Positions 7,668 to 16,213 of a DNA stretch of 64,000 nucleotides are shown one piece after another (position 1 is the first letter of the stretch; each line of letters begins with the position of its first letter). The stretch comes from a bacterium (GTDB taxonomy: Bacteria > Patescibacteriota > Gracilibacteria > JAHISY01): assembly GCA_021779375.1 (NCBI GenBank), contig JAJYAT010000005.1, positions 1 to 64,000 on the forward strand, read 5' to 3'. The notes beneath the pieces are model-generated. The model was not told where the DNA came from, made no database searches, and was given only the letters and a program-made list of their open reading frames with translations. A program made the position numbers and the translations under genes.

Positions 7668-8090
7668 ATGGCTAAAGCAATCAAAGCGAAGATCAAACTG
7701 CAAATCCCTGCCGGTGCTGCGAATCCTGCGCCGCCAGTCGGCTCGGCACTCGGTCAGCACGGTGTCGCGATTCAGGATTTTTGTTCGCAATTCAATGCGC
7801 GCACGAAAGATCAGAAAGGCGATATTATCCCTGTAATTATCACCGTTTTCGACGATCGCAGTTTTACTTTCATCACGAAGACTCCCCCGACCGCGGAACT
7901 CATCAAGAAAGAACTCGGACTGAAAAAAGGCAGCGGCACGCCGAACAAAGACAAAGTCGGCGAAATCACCGATGCGCAGCTCGCGAAAATCGCTGCCATC
8001 AAGATGCCGGACATCAATGCCAATGACATCGAAGCCGCCAAGAAAATCATCGCTGGCACGGCGAAGTCGATGGGATTGAGGGTGAAATAA
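7668..8090 (+). CDS. rplK: Ribosomal protein L11
   Basis: 140 residues, full length. It forms the GTPase-associated centre of the large subunit with 23S rRNA. The N-terminal [20 protein letters not shown] and the [17 protein letters not shown] stretch are canonical, as are the linker [11 protein letters not shown] and the C-terminal RNA-binding [11 protein letters not shown]. In nearly all bacteria rplA follows directly, but here the next gene is a restriction enzyme, so the usual rplK-rplA-rplJ-rplL order is broken. Confidence 0.97.
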   Translation: MAKAIKAKIKLQIPAGAANPAPPVGSALGQHGVAIQDFCSQFNARTKDQKGDIIPVIITVFDDRSFTFITKTPPTAELIKKELGLKKGSGTPNKDKVGEITDAQLAKIAAIKMPDINANDIEAAKKIIAGTAKSMGLRVK

Positions 8091-8136
8091 CTGAATCCTA
8101 GTCAAGAAAAGGCTAATTGGGTTTATGTTTTTTTGC

Positions 8137-8173
8137 TTGGAAAAATTCCAATTTTATGGAAATGAAATACAAT
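8137..8173 (+). promoter_or_regulatory. Candidate promoter with overlapping palindromic operator for the HaeIII-type cassette
   Basis: TTGGAA AAA TTCCAA is a perfect palindrome at 8137-8151. Its right arm could serve as a weak -35 (TTCCAA), 16 bases before TACAAT at 8168-8173. Transcription would start about 20 nt before the ATG at 8198. A palindrome over a -35 is a common way of limiting restriction-gene expression, but no control-protein gene is present. Confidence 0.4.
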
Positions 8174-8197
8174 AACAGTGTCTAATTTGAAAAAACC

Positions 8198-9178
8198 ATG
8201 ACCACTACGAAATCAAGACAAATGACAGCCGGGAAATCCTTTGAATATGCCCTCCTTGTTCAATTTGAGGAAAAACTAAAAGGTAAAACCAATCTTGAAG
8301 TTATAAAAGATTCATCTTTTATGGTCGCAAAGGGATGTTTTGAGAATGTGAGCGCAGCAGAAAAAAGTGACTGCTTACTCTCTGCTAGTTTTGCGGTCAA
8401 TTTTCTTATGGACATAGAGCCACGACTTTCAAACGAAGTTAGTAAAGACGACATTTTACAACTTCAAATATTATCCGATTATCATGGAAAATCTGGCGAT
8501 GTGAGAGATGTCTTAATTATTCGATTGTTACAAAAATGGGAAATTGGCGTGTCTGCCAAAAATAATCATCATGCAGTAAAGCATTCTCGTTTATCAGCGA
8601 ATATTGATTTCGGCGAGAAATGGCTTGGAATAAAGTCATCTAAAAAATATTTTGAAACCATAACACCTATTTTTAAAAAACTCGAAAAGCTGAGGAGGGA
8701 AAGTAACGCAAATAAAAAATGGAGCGAGCTTAGCAATCACCACTCGACAATTTATGTTCCTATCTTAAAAGCTTTCATAAATGAACTAAAGAACATCCAT
8801 AAAAAAGACCCGAAAAAAGTAGCTTCCAGCCTCATCACATATCTTGTTGGCAAAAAAGACTTTTATAAAGTCATAAAAGGAAAAAATAACATAGAGATAT
8901 ATGCGTACAATTTATACGGAACACTAAATTTGCCATTCAAAAATATTCCGCCGAAATATAAAACCCCTCAAATACCCCTACCAACAGAAATCACTAATGT
9001 CGGACTCAAGGCGGATAGCAATACAACTGCCATAGTAACAATGGATAACGACTGGACGCTTTCTTTTCGTATTCACAATGCTAGCTCACGAGTCGAATCA
9101 TCATTAAAATTCGACATCAATCTTTTAAAATCACCCAAGAAATTATTCAAAAACACGCTAAACATTAGCCACGACTAA
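8198..9178 (+). CDS. HaeIII-type restriction endonuclease
   Basis: 326 residues. By memory of the family it matches the HaeIII restriction enzyme group (cuts GGCC): GKSFEYALL near residue 12, GDVRDVLI (100-107), and the long signature WEIGVSAKNNHHAVKHSRLS (114-133), probably the PD-(D/E)xK-type nuclease core with Asp101/104, Glu115 and Lys121. The assignment is strengthened by the next gene, an M.HaeIII-like methyltransferase only 2 bp downstream. Base composition is clearly more AT-rich than in rplK or uvrA, which suggests acquisition. Recognition of GGCC is an inference. Confidence 0.8.
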   Translation: MTTTKSRQMTAGKSFEYALLVQFEEKLKGKTNLEVIKDSSFMVAKGCFENVSAAEKSDCLLSASFAVNFLMDIEPRLSNEVSKDDILQLQILSDYHGKSGDVRDVLIIRLLQKWEIGVSAKNNHHAVKHSRLSANIDFGEKWLGIKSSKKYFETITPIFKKLEKLRRESNANKKWSELSNHHSTIYVPILKAFINELKNIHKKDPKKVASSLITYLVGKKDFYKVIKGKNNIEIYAYNLYGTLNLPFKNIPPKYKTPQIPLPTEITNVGLKADSNTTAIVTMDNDWTLSFRIHNASSRVESSLKFDINLLKSPKKLFKNTLNISHD

Positions 9179-9180
9179 CT

Positions 9181-10239
9181 ATGAGATTAGCTTCACTATT
9201 CACGGGCGCAGGAGGACTTGATTTAGGTTTTAAAAAAGCTGGTTTCCATACTGTCTGGGCAAACGAATATGATCCGACTATTTGGGAAACTTTTGAATAT
9301 AATTTTCCGAGAACAAAGCTAGATAAAAGAAGCGTCGTTGATATTCCTGCCTCTGACATTCCAGATGTCGATGGAATTATCGGCGGACCACCATGCCAAA
9401 GCTGGAGCGAAGCAGGTGCTGGTCGTGGGATAAACGACAAAAGAGGTCAGCTCTTTTACGATTACATTCGCATACTGAAAGAGAAGCAGCCAAAGTTTTT
9501 TCTTGCAGAAAATGTTTCAGGGATTTTGCATCCAAAACATAAAGAAGCTTTTTCAAACATAATCAAAGAATTTGAGAATGCGAGTTATGAAATTTCATGG
9601 AAGCTACTAAATGCTAACGATTATGATGTCCCGGAAGACAGACTTCGTGTCATTATCGTCGGTTATCATAAAAATCTAAAAAAGAAATTTGAGTTTCCCG
9701 GACCTCAAAAATACAAACCTGTTTTAAGAGACGCAATTTTTAATTTACGCTTGGCAAAACCAGCAAAAGATAAAAATAAGACAAACGGAAGTATGTTAAA
9801 AATTCCAAACCATGAATATATGAATGGTGGCTTTTCCTCAATTTACATGTCAAGAAATCGAGTGCGTTCTTGGGATGAACCGTCTTTCACAATTCAGGCA
9901 GGTGGTCGGCACGCCCCAATTCATCCACAAGCGCCAAAAATGAAATTCATTGAACAAAACAAAAGAATTTTTGCTCCGGGGAAAGAGCACCTATATCGCC
10001 GTTTATCTGTTCGTGAATGCGCAAGAATTCAAACATTTCCTGATGACTTTATTTTCAAGTATCGTGATATAGCTGACGGATACAAAATGATTGGGAATGC
10101 TGTGCCGGTAGAATTTGCCCATCACCTCGCACAAAAAATCGCAGGTGATCTGAAAAATTATTTACACACTCCAGAATCAATTTATGGACAAGTTCGCCAA
10201 AACAAAGCTGAAAAAGATTTAGCACAATACCAAGTCTGA
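9181..10239 (+). CDS. Cytosine-5 DNA methyltransferase, M.HaeIII-like
   Basis: 352 residues. It transfers a methyl group from SAM to C5 of cytosine. Motifs in order: I LFTGAGGLDLGF (6-17), IV GGPPCQSWSEAG with catalytic Cys72, VI AENV, VIII DRLRV, IX RRLSVRECARIQTFPDDF, X GYKMIGNAVPV. Segments such as KTNG, IPNHEY, YMSRNRVRSW and GKEHLYRRL recall M.HaeIII closely, so GGCC methylation is expected. It protects the host from the nuclease encoded just upstream; the pair is co-transcribed with a 2-bp gap. About 20 residues at the C-terminus extend beyond the family core. Confidence 0.93.
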   Translation: MRLASLFTGAGGLDLGFKKAGFHTVWANEYDPTIWETFEYNFPRTKLDKRSVVDIPASDIPDVDGIIGGPPCQSWSEAGAGRGINDKRGQLFYDYIRILKEKQPKFFLAENVSGILHPKHKEAFSNIIKEFENASYEISWKLLNANDYDVPEDRLRVIIVGYHKNLKKKFEFPGPQKYKPVLRDAIFNLRLAKPAKDKNKTNGSMLKIPNHEYMNGGFSSIYMSRNRVRSWDEPSFTIQAGGRHAPIHPQAPKMKFIEQNKRIFAPGKEHLYRRLSVRECARIQTFPDDFIFKYRDIADGYKMIGNAVPVEFAHHLAQKIAGDLKNYLHTPESIYGQVRQNKAEKDLAQYQV

Positions 10240-10252
10240 AGTTTCGGTCTTC

Positions 10253-10378
10253 TTAAACCAACAAATTAAACCCATACCCGATCAAAATTATCCCAATCGT
10301 CACGACTCCGAAGAAGGTCGCGAGTAGTTGCCATTGATTAGAAAAATATCTCGTTTTTTTCTTGACGAAATAGAACAA
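10253..10378 (-). CDS. Possible 41-residue membrane peptide
   Basis: The minus strand has a short frame with a TTG start at 10378 reading (M)FYFVKKKTRYFSNQW and then a hydrophobic stretch, TFFGVVTIGIILIGYGFNL. A basic N-terminus plus one membrane span is a believable small protein, and codon choice resembles the neighbours. There is no ATG and it overlaps the uvrA promoter in antisense, so it may be chance. Confidence 0.3.
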   Translation of the reverse strand: MFYFVKKKTRYFSNQWQLLATFFGVVTIGIILIGYGFNLLV

Positions 10379-10390
10379 GCACGATAAACT
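10362..10390 (+). promoter_or_regulatory. uvrA promoter
   Basis: TTGACG, 17 bases, TAAACT. The expected start near 10397 leaves a leader of about 105 nt. No LexA-type SOS box is visible. Confidence 0.65.
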
Positions 10391-10401
10391 CCACCGGTTA
10401 A

Positions 10402-10426
10402 AATCGCGCTTTTTGCGTGCGCGATT
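10402..10426 (+). other. 5'-leader hairpin of uvrA
   Basis: AATCGCGC (10402-10409) pairs exactly with GCGCGATT (10419-10426), directly after the predicted transcription start. A stable 5' stem could protect the RNA. No alternative pairing or T run points to attenuation. Confidence 0.5.
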
Positions 10427-10501
10427 AAATCATAAATCATAAGTTTTAAATCATAAATTAAAGATTTAATACTTATTACTTAATACTTAAACTCGTGTTC
10501 C

Positions 10502-13375
10502 ATGAATAAAATCCGTGTGAAAGGTGCGCGCACTCACAATCTCAAAAACATCGATGTCGAAATTCCGCGCGACAAATTGACCGTGATTACCGGACTTTCC
10601 GGCTCGGGCAAATCCAGTCTCGCCTTCGACACGATTTACGCCGAAGGTCAGCGGAGATATGTCGAGAGTCTTTCGACTTACGCGCGACAATTTCTCGGCT
10701 TGACGAATAAGCCGGATGTCGATTCGATTGACGGATTGTCGCCTGCGATTTCGGTCGATCAGAAATCCGCGAGCCGCAATCCCCGCTCGACTGTCGGCAC
10801 AGTCACGGAAATTTACGATTACCTGCGCCTGCTCTTCGCGAAAATCGGTGAACCGCATTGTCCGAAGTGCGGCAAGAAAATCGAACGGCAGTCTGCCAGC
10901 CAAATCGTCGACCTGATCGCCGCCATGCCGGAGGACAAGAAAATTCTCCTGCTCGCGCCCATCGTCAGCGACCGCAAAGGCGAACACCGCGCCGAAATCG
11001 ACAAGATCAAAAAGGACGGCTTCGTGCGTTATCGCGTCGATGGCAAGGTCGTGACGATCAGTGAAGAACTCGCGCTCGACCCGAAAAAAAAGCACTCAAT
11101 CGAAATCGTCGTCGACCGCCTCGTGACGAAAAATTTGCAGCCGATTATCAAAAAACTCTCGACGGGCGAAAAAATCGAGCAACCGAATCCGGACCGCTCG
11201 CGGCTCGCCGACTCGGTCGAGCTCGCGCTGAAGCACGGCAACGGCGTGATCAAAATCGTCGACGCGGACAATCCGCAAGTCGAGCAAGTTTTTTCGGAAG
11301 CCTTCGCCTGCGCTGATTGTGAAATCAGTCTGCCGGAAATTTTGCCGCGCATGTTCAGCTTCAATTCACCGCACGGCGCGTGTCCCGACTGCCACGGTCT
11401 CGGCTCGAAGCTGACTGTCGATGAGAAAAAAATAATTCCGAATCCCGATCTCTCCGTCGAAGAAGGCGCGATTCTGCCTTGGGTCACGCTCGCGTCGAAT
11501 GATTATTATGGGAATATTTTGCGCGCAGTCGCGCAGCGTCACGGCTTCGATTTGAAAAAACCTTGGCGCAAATTGTCAGACGATGACCGCAACGTTATTT
11601 TGCGTGGCACGGGCGACGAGCGTTACGAAGTGGAATTCGCAAGCGAGCGTTTCGCGGGCGAATATTCGACGAAATTCGAAGGTGTCATCACGAATGTCGA
11701 ACGCCGCTACCGCGAGACTGATTCGGACTTCGTGCGCAACAAATTGGAAAAATTCATGCTGCTCAAGAATTGCGAAACCTGCGGCGGCAAACGCTTGCGC
11801 CAGGATGTACTCGGCATCTTGCTCGGCGAGAAAAATATTATTGAAACGACCGCACTCTCCATCACAGAAGCGCGCGCTTTTTTCAAAAGCTTGAAACTCA
11901 CCCCGAATGAGAAAAAAGTCGCCGACTTGGTTTTGAAGGAAGTCGATGCTCGTCTGAGCTTCCTCGAAAATGTCGGCATCGCCTACCTCACGCTCGACCG
12001 TGCCGCGAACACACTCTCGGGCGGCGAAGCGCAGCGCATCCGACTCGCGACGCAAATCGGCTCGAAATTGCAGGGCGTGCTTTATGTCCTCGACGAACCG
12101 TCGATCGGATTGCACCAACGCGACAATGCGAAATTAATTCAAACGCTCGTCGAGCTGCGCGACATCGGCAATACGGTCATCGTCGTCGAACACGACGAGG
12201 AAATCATGCGCGAGGCGGATTACATCGTCGACATCGGACCCGGCGCGGGACGCCACGGCGGCAAAGTGGTCTGCTCGGGTACACCGAAAGAAATCATGAA
12301 AAATACGAAATGCAAAACGGGCGCGTATTTGTCCGGGAAAGAGAGAATCGAGACGCCGAAAAAACGCCGTCCCGGCAACGGCAAATTTTTGAAAATCGTC
12401 GGCGCGACGGAACACAATCTACGCAACGTCGACGCGACGTTTCCACTCGGAACTTTCATCGGCATCTCAGGCGTCTCCGGCTCTGGGAAATCGAGTCTGA
12501 TTAATTTCATTCTCGCGAAAAGGTTGTTACGTGACTTGAATCGCTCGAAAGATGTGCCCGGCGCGCACCGAGATTTCATCGGCATCGAGAATCTCGACAA
12601 AGCAATCGTCATCGACCAAAACCCCATCGGGCGCACTCCCCGCTCGAATGCCGCGACTTACACCGGCGTCTTCACCGATGTCCGCGACCTCTTCGCGGCG
12701 ACTTCCGAAGCGAAATTGCGCGGCTACAAATCCGGGCGTTTCTCTTTCAATGTAAAAGGCGGACGCTGCGAAGCCTGCGGCGGCGACGGTTTGAAGAAAA
12801 TTGAAATGCATTTTTTGCCTGATATTTATGTGGAATGCGAAGAATGCCGCGGTCGCCGCTACAATCGCGAAGCGCTCGAAATCACCTACCGCTCGAAAAA
12901 TATTGCCGATGTGCTGGAAATGACAGTCGAAGATGCAGCGGAATTTTTCACGGCACAGCCGGCAATCAAAAAGAAACTCGACACACTCGTCGATGTCGGA
13001 CTCGGATACCTCGGACTCGGACAATCAGCGACGACGCTGTCGGGCGGCGAAGCGCAAAGAATCAAATTGGCGACCGAACTCTCGAAACGCGCGACGGGTA
13101 AGACGCTCTACATCCTCGATGAACCGACGACCGGACTGCACTTCGACGATGTGAAAAGATTGATTGAAGTCCTGCAAAGATTGGTCGACGCCGGCAACAC
13201 GATGGTCGTGATCGAACACAATCTCGACGTTTTGAAATCCTGCGACTACTTGATCGACCTCGGACCGGAAGGCGGCTCGGGCGGCGGCGAAATCCTCGCG
13301 AGCGGCACGCCGGAAGAAGTCGCGAAAGTCGCGCGCAGCTTCACAGGTCAGTATTTGAAGAAGATGCTGAAGTAG
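10502..13375 (+). CDS. uvrA: Excinuclease ABC subunit A
   Basis: 957 residues, typical length. It is the damage-sensing ATPase of nucleotide excision repair. Two ABC modules: Walker A GLSGSGKS at 31-38 and GVSGSGKS near 657; ABC signatures [12 protein letters not shown] and [12 protein letters not shown]; Walker [12 protein letters not shown] and [11 protein letters not shown]. The zinc sites are CADC...CPDC (near 272-298) and CEAC...CEEC (near 757-783). All expected parts are intact. Its own promoter and AT-rich leader lie upstream. No uvrB or uvrC is nearby. Confidence 0.98.
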   Translation: MNKIRVKGARTHNLKNIDVEIPRDKLTVITGLSGSGKSSLAFDTIYAEGQRRYVESLSTYARQFLGLTNKPDVDSIDGLSPAISVDQKSASRNPRSTVGTVTEIYDYLRLLFAKIGEPHCPKCGKKIERQSASQIVDLIAAMPEDKKILLLAPIVSDRKGEHRAEIDKIKKDGFVRYRVDGKVVTISEELALDPKKKHSIEIVVDRLVTKNLQPIIKKLSTGEKIEQPNPDRSRLADSVELALKHGNGVIKIVDADNPQVEQVFSEAFACADCEISLPEILPRMFSFNSPHGACPDCHGLGSKLTVDEKKIIPNPDLSVEEGAILPWVTLASNDYYGNILRAVAQRHGFDLKKPWRKLSDDDRNVILRGTGDERYEVEFASERFAGEYSTKFEGVITNVERRYRETDSDFVRNKLEKFMLLKNCETCGGKRLRQDVLGILLGEKNIIETTALSITEARAFFKSLKLTPNEKKVADLVLKEVDARLSFLENVGIAYLTLDRAANTLSGGEAQRIRLATQIGSKLQGVLYVLDEPSIGLHQRDNAKLIQTLVELRDIGNTVIVVEHDEEIMREADYIVDIGPGAGRHGGKVVCSGTPKEIMKNTKCKTGAYLSGKERIETPKKRRPGNGKFLKIVGATEHNLRNVDATFPLGTFIGISGVSGSGKSSLINFILAKRLLRDLNRSKDVPGAHRDFIGIENLDKAIVIDQNPIGRTPRSNAATYTGVFTDVRDLFAATSEAKLRGYKSGRFSFNVKGGRCEACGGDGLKKIEMHFLPDIYVECEECRGRRYNREALEITYRSKNIADVLEMTVEDAAEFFTAQPAIKKKLDTLVDVGLGYLGLGQSATTLSGGEAQRIKLATELSKRATGKTLYILDEPTTGLHFDDVKRLIEVLQRLVDAGNTMVVIEHNLDVLKSCDYLIDLGPEGGSGGGEILASGTPEEVAKVARSFTGQYLKKMLK

Positions 13376-13459
13376 TCGAACGAAAAATGTGATTAGGTGA
13401 ATTTGCTTTAATAATCCTAAAACTAGAGAATTGAAGTCAGCTTTTAAAAAACGTCCAAG

Positions 13460-13723
13460 ATGTATACAAAACCAGACGAAATAGTCCACTTTGTTGGACT
13501 GCCTGACGGACAGAGCGAAACAGGTTATCCTCCTTTAGCTAGATTGAATTTATCTGCCGCGTTTGATCTTAACCCTGAGACAATTAACAAGAGAATGGCT
13601 GGACCCATAGACGATTTACCTACAGACGATTTACCTACAAAGGATGATAAGCAGACTTTAATCAGTCGCTTTGTTTCAAGTTACCGGAACATACGCAATC
13701 AAGCGAGGCGAGAGATAGAGTAA
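13460..13723 (+). CDS. Small hypothetical protein with a DDLPT repeat
   Basis: 87 residues, soluble, with no family I recognise. The middle has a tandem DDLPTDDLPTKDD (51-63) and the end is Arg-rich (RNIRNQARREIE). The N-terminus (MYTKPDEIVHFVGLPDGQSE) followed by PLARLNLSAAFDLNPETINK looks like a real folded sequence. It lies 85 bp after uvrA in the same direction and may be read through from it. No Shine-Dalgarno sequence. Confidence 0.55.
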   Translation: MYTKPDEIVHFVGLPDGQSETGYPPLARLNLSAAFDLNPETINKRMAGPIDDLPTDDLPTKDDKQTLISRFVSSYRNIRNQARREIE

Positions 13724-13768
13724 AAACATTCTAAAATTTTGAAGAAGATGCTGCGCTAAAATACAGGC

Positions 13769-14332
13769 GTGGTCGATAAATTCCTCGGAAAATATCGCAT
13801 CAAATCTGCTCGGCTGAGAAGTTGGGATTACTCAGCGAGCGGCTACTATTTCATAACAATTTGCACGAAAAACAGAGAAAATTTTTTGGGCGAGATTTGT
13901 AATAAAAAAATGTTTCTGTCGCCGATTGGAAAAATTGTTCAGAAATATTGGCAGGCAATTCCGCAGCATTTTCCAAATACGAAATTAGATGAATTTGTCG
14001 TAATGTCGAACCATGTTCATGGGATTTTAATCATTGATAATTGGAATGATGAGACCGTAGAGACGCCCCAATGGGGCGTCTCTACCAACATGGTAAAAAC
14101 ATGTAACCCTCACCACAATCCAAAATGGAAATCTGGGACAATCGGCGTGATTATCAATCAATTCAAATCAATCTGCACCAAACACGCTCGCGAAATTCGC
14201 CAAGATTTTGCTTGGCAGCCACGCTACTACGATCACATTATTTGTGATGACAAAGAACACAATAACATTCAGACCTATATTCTCAGCAACCCGGCAAACT
14301 GGGAAAAAGATGTTGAGAATTTGCGCAATTAA
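13769..14332 (+). CDS. REP-associated tyrosine transposase (RAYT, HUH superfamily)
   Basis: 187 residues from GTG 13769. A Y1-type single-strand DNA transposase relative. The N-terminal RSWDYSASGYYFITICTKNR and the HUH metal motif (MSNHVHGILII, His82 and His84) are canonical; the catalytic Tyr is 153 or 154 in QPRYYDHII. RAYTs act on REP palindromes in single-stranded DNA and are usually single-copy domesticated genes. A perfect 13-bp-arm palindrome lies inside this frame (residues about 96-106) where relatives have a variable loop. A related palindrome is at 44338. The catalytic core is not broken by the insertion. Confidence 0.9.
   Translation: MVDKFLGKYRIKSARLRSWDYSASGYYFITICTKNRENFLGEICNKKMFLSPIGKIVQKYWQAIPQHFPNTKLDEFVVMSNHVHGILIIDNWNDETVETPQWGVSTNMVKTCNPHHNPKWKSGTIGVIINQFKSICTKHAREIRQDFAWQPRYYDHIICDDKEHNNIQTYILSNPANWEKDVENLRN
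14057..14085. repeat. REP-like perfect palindrome inside the RAYT gene
   Basis: GTAGAGACGCCCC (14057-14069), loop AAT, GGGGCGTCTCTAC (14073-14085). Arms are fully complementary over 13 bp. It reads in frame as VETPQWGVST, so the gene stays open. The copy at 44338-44364 has the same core. Confidence 0.9.
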
Positions 14333-14369
14333 TCTGTATTCTTTAGCCTGTATCCTGTATTCTTCCCGC

Positions 14370-15263
14370 GTGACTATCGAAAAATTCCTTGCCGACACAC
14401 CTGAAAATCTGCGGGGCACGATTCTGGCGTTTGCTGATTCGGTCAAAAAAATCACTGCCGAAATCGGAACAGCTGAGACGAGCGAAGCCGGCAGTCAAAA
14501 TACTTTCGGTGAAAATCAACTCAAGCTCGATGTCCTCGCCGACCAAATTATTTTTGGAGAATTGGAGGCCTGCCCGCCAGTCGCGATTGCCGCGAGCGAA
14601 GAGCAGTCGAATGAAAAAGTCTTGCACGCCGACGGCGAGTTTTCCGTCGCCTTCGATCCGCTCGATGGCTCGAGTCTCGTCGATTCGAATCTCGCGGTCG
14701 GGACGATTTTCGGAATCTGGAAAGGCAAGGGTTTCATCGGCAAAACCGGTCGCGCGATTATCGCCGCAGGCTACGCGATTTACGGACCGCGCACGACATT
14801 CACGCTTTCCCTCGGCGAGAAACCGGTCGAATTCACGCTGCAAAAAAACGGCGAGTGGAAACTTTCGCTTGCGAAAATGGAAATCGGCGAAGGCAAAATG
14901 TTCGCGCCGGGCAATCTGCGCGCCTGCGCCGAGAACAAAAATTACCTCGCGCTGCTCGATTTTTGGGCGGAAAATGGCTATCAATTAAGATATTCTGGTG
15001 GCATGGTGCCCGACGTGCATCAGATTTTGGTTAAGAGCAAAGGCATTTTCAGCTATCCAGGCAGCGCAAGTTGCCCGCCGAAATTGCGCCTGATTTACGA
15101 GTGCGCGCCGCTGGCTTTCATCGTCGAAGCCGCAGGCGGCGCGAGCACCAATTTGGAAACTTCTATTCTCGATGAAAAAGTCCTCGATCTCGACCAGCGC
15201 ACCGTCATCGCCGTCGGCTCACAAAAAGAAGTCGACCGCTTTCGGAAGTTTTTGACAGTCTAA
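14370..15263 (+). CDS. fbp: Class I fructose-1,6-bisphosphatase-like protein
   Basis: 297 residues from GTG 14370. It removes the 1-phosphate of fructose bisphosphate (or sedoheptulose bisphosphate). The metal-binding motif FDPLDGSSLVDSNLAVGTIFG (about 95-115) and the substrate-binding stretches YSGGMVPDVHQIL and ECAPLAFIVEAAGGAST are conserved. It is shorter than the E. coli enzyme, mainly at the N-terminus. The frame is open upstream to 14208, but that extension overlaps the transposase gene and its sequence is unlike the family, so GTG 14370 is preferred. A role in gluconeogenesis or the pentose phosphate cycle is likely. The end overlaps the convergent PP-loop gene by 4 bp. Confidence 0.88.
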   Translation: MTIEKFLADTPENLRGTILAFADSVKKITAEIGTAETSEAGSQNTFGENQLKLDVLADQIIFGELEACPPVAIAASEEQSNEKVLHADGEFSVAFDPLDGSSLVDSNLAVGTIFGIWKGKGFIGKTGRAIIAAGYAIYGPRTTFTLSLGEKPVEFTLQKNGEWKLSLAKMEIGEGKMFAPGNLRACAENKNYLALLDFWAENGYQLRYSGGMVPDVHQILVKSKGIFSYPGSASCPPKLRLIYECAPLAFIVEAAGGASTNLETSILDEKVLDLDQRTVIAVGSQKEVDRFRKFLTV

Positions 15264-16213
15264 ATTTCACGCACTTCTGAAACCGCGCCAGAAATTGCGA
15301 ACTTGATTTCGTCATGCAAATTTTTGGACTCGCGTCCGCGACTCCGAATCTCGGCAGCAACTAGCGGAAATATTTTGGCGAATTCGTCGGGTTGATGAAT
15401 TTTGACGAGCGCACTCGGTCCGACGAGTTCGGCCATTTGAATGACATAATTTGTGGAGTCCGCAAGCGCTTCCAATTTTTCATTCTCCGCAGAATCACGA
15501 CCGAGCACCGCGAAACTTTTCGCACCGAGCGGCAGAAAACGCCCAATTTTAAGTAGTTTCACGTCGTCCGCCGTCGCAGCTGAATCACGGTCAAGCAGAA
15601 TTTTTAATTTTTCTGTAAAGGTCGGCTCGGTCAGCAGGCAGCCACCCGCCGGCATCGGAAAATCGCGGATGCCAAACTGCGTCGCCAGTTCAAATTGCGA
15701 CTGGCGCGAACGCCCGGAAAAATCGAGCAATTTGGCACGCTCGACCAAGCCATTCTTCTCAAACGAGGTTTCGGGCAAAAGCCGGGCTGAGAGCGGTCGG
15801 AGAATTTCGACTCCGGCGATTTTGGCGACGCGACGCAAGGCAACTGCGTTTTGGGAAAAAGGTCTCTGCCCGAGTACCTCCCCGCTCGCGATAATTTGGA
15901 AACAATTTTCAGTCGCAAAATCGGAAGCGCGCCGAAACATCGCCGCGTGGCAGTCGAGGCAGGGATTCAAGTTTTTGCCGAAACCGTGCGGCGGATTCTT
16001 GACCAGCGCCAAAATCGTCTCAGAAAAATCTTGAACAAAAAGTTCGATGCCTAAGTTTTGCGCCGAGACGCGCGCCTTTTCGGCGGTAAAAAATGGCGAT
16101 TCGAAAGTCAGCGCCGCGACTTCGCAACCAGCATTTTGCAAAATCTTGACCGCGAGCATCGAATCCAGCCCGCCCGAGAAAACGACTAGCGCGCGAATTT
16201 TTGGCAAGTTCAT
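15260..16213 (-). CDS. PP-loop ATPase of the tRNA thiolation type (ThiI/MnmA-like)
   Basis: 317 residues. The PP-loop FSGGLDSMLAVK (13-24) activates a substrate with ATP. A CLDCH pair (about 84-88) and GEVLGQRPFSQNA follow, with PAGGCLLTEPTF in the middle third. This set of motifs belongs to a ThiI/MnmA-related family often annotated as tRNA thiouridine synthase. The THUMP domain of true ThiI is missing. The C-terminal third (ALVKIHQPDEFAKIFPLVAAE) looks like the small domain found in these proteins. A tRNA sulfur-insertion role is inferred. ATG overlaps the dnaE stop by 4 bp, so it is the last gene of the glycosyltransferase-dnaE operon. Confidence 0.75.
   Translation of the reverse strand: MNLPKIRALVVFSGGLDSMLAVKILQNAGCEVAALTFESPFFTAEKARVSAQNLGIELFVQDFSETILALVKNPPHGFGKNLNPCLDCHAAMFRRASDFATENCFQIIASGEVLGQRPFSQNAVALRRVAKIAGVEILRPLSARLLPETSFEKNGLVERAKLLDFSGRSRQSQFELATQFGIRDFPMPAGGCLLTEPTFTEKLKILLDRDSAATADDVKLLKIGRFLPLGAKSFAVLGRDSAENEKLEALADSTNYVIQMAELVGPSALVKIHQPDEFAKIFPLVAAEIRSRGRESKNLHDEIKFAISGAVSEVREI

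Noticed and set aside
10240-10501. LexA/SOS operator before uvrA
   Set aside because: No CTG-N10-CAG or GAAC-N4-GTTC type site could be found.
14208-14369. N-terminal extension of the fructose bisphosphatase frame
   Set aside because: It overlaps the RAYT gene in another frame and is unlike the family; the GTG at 14370 begins where homology begins.
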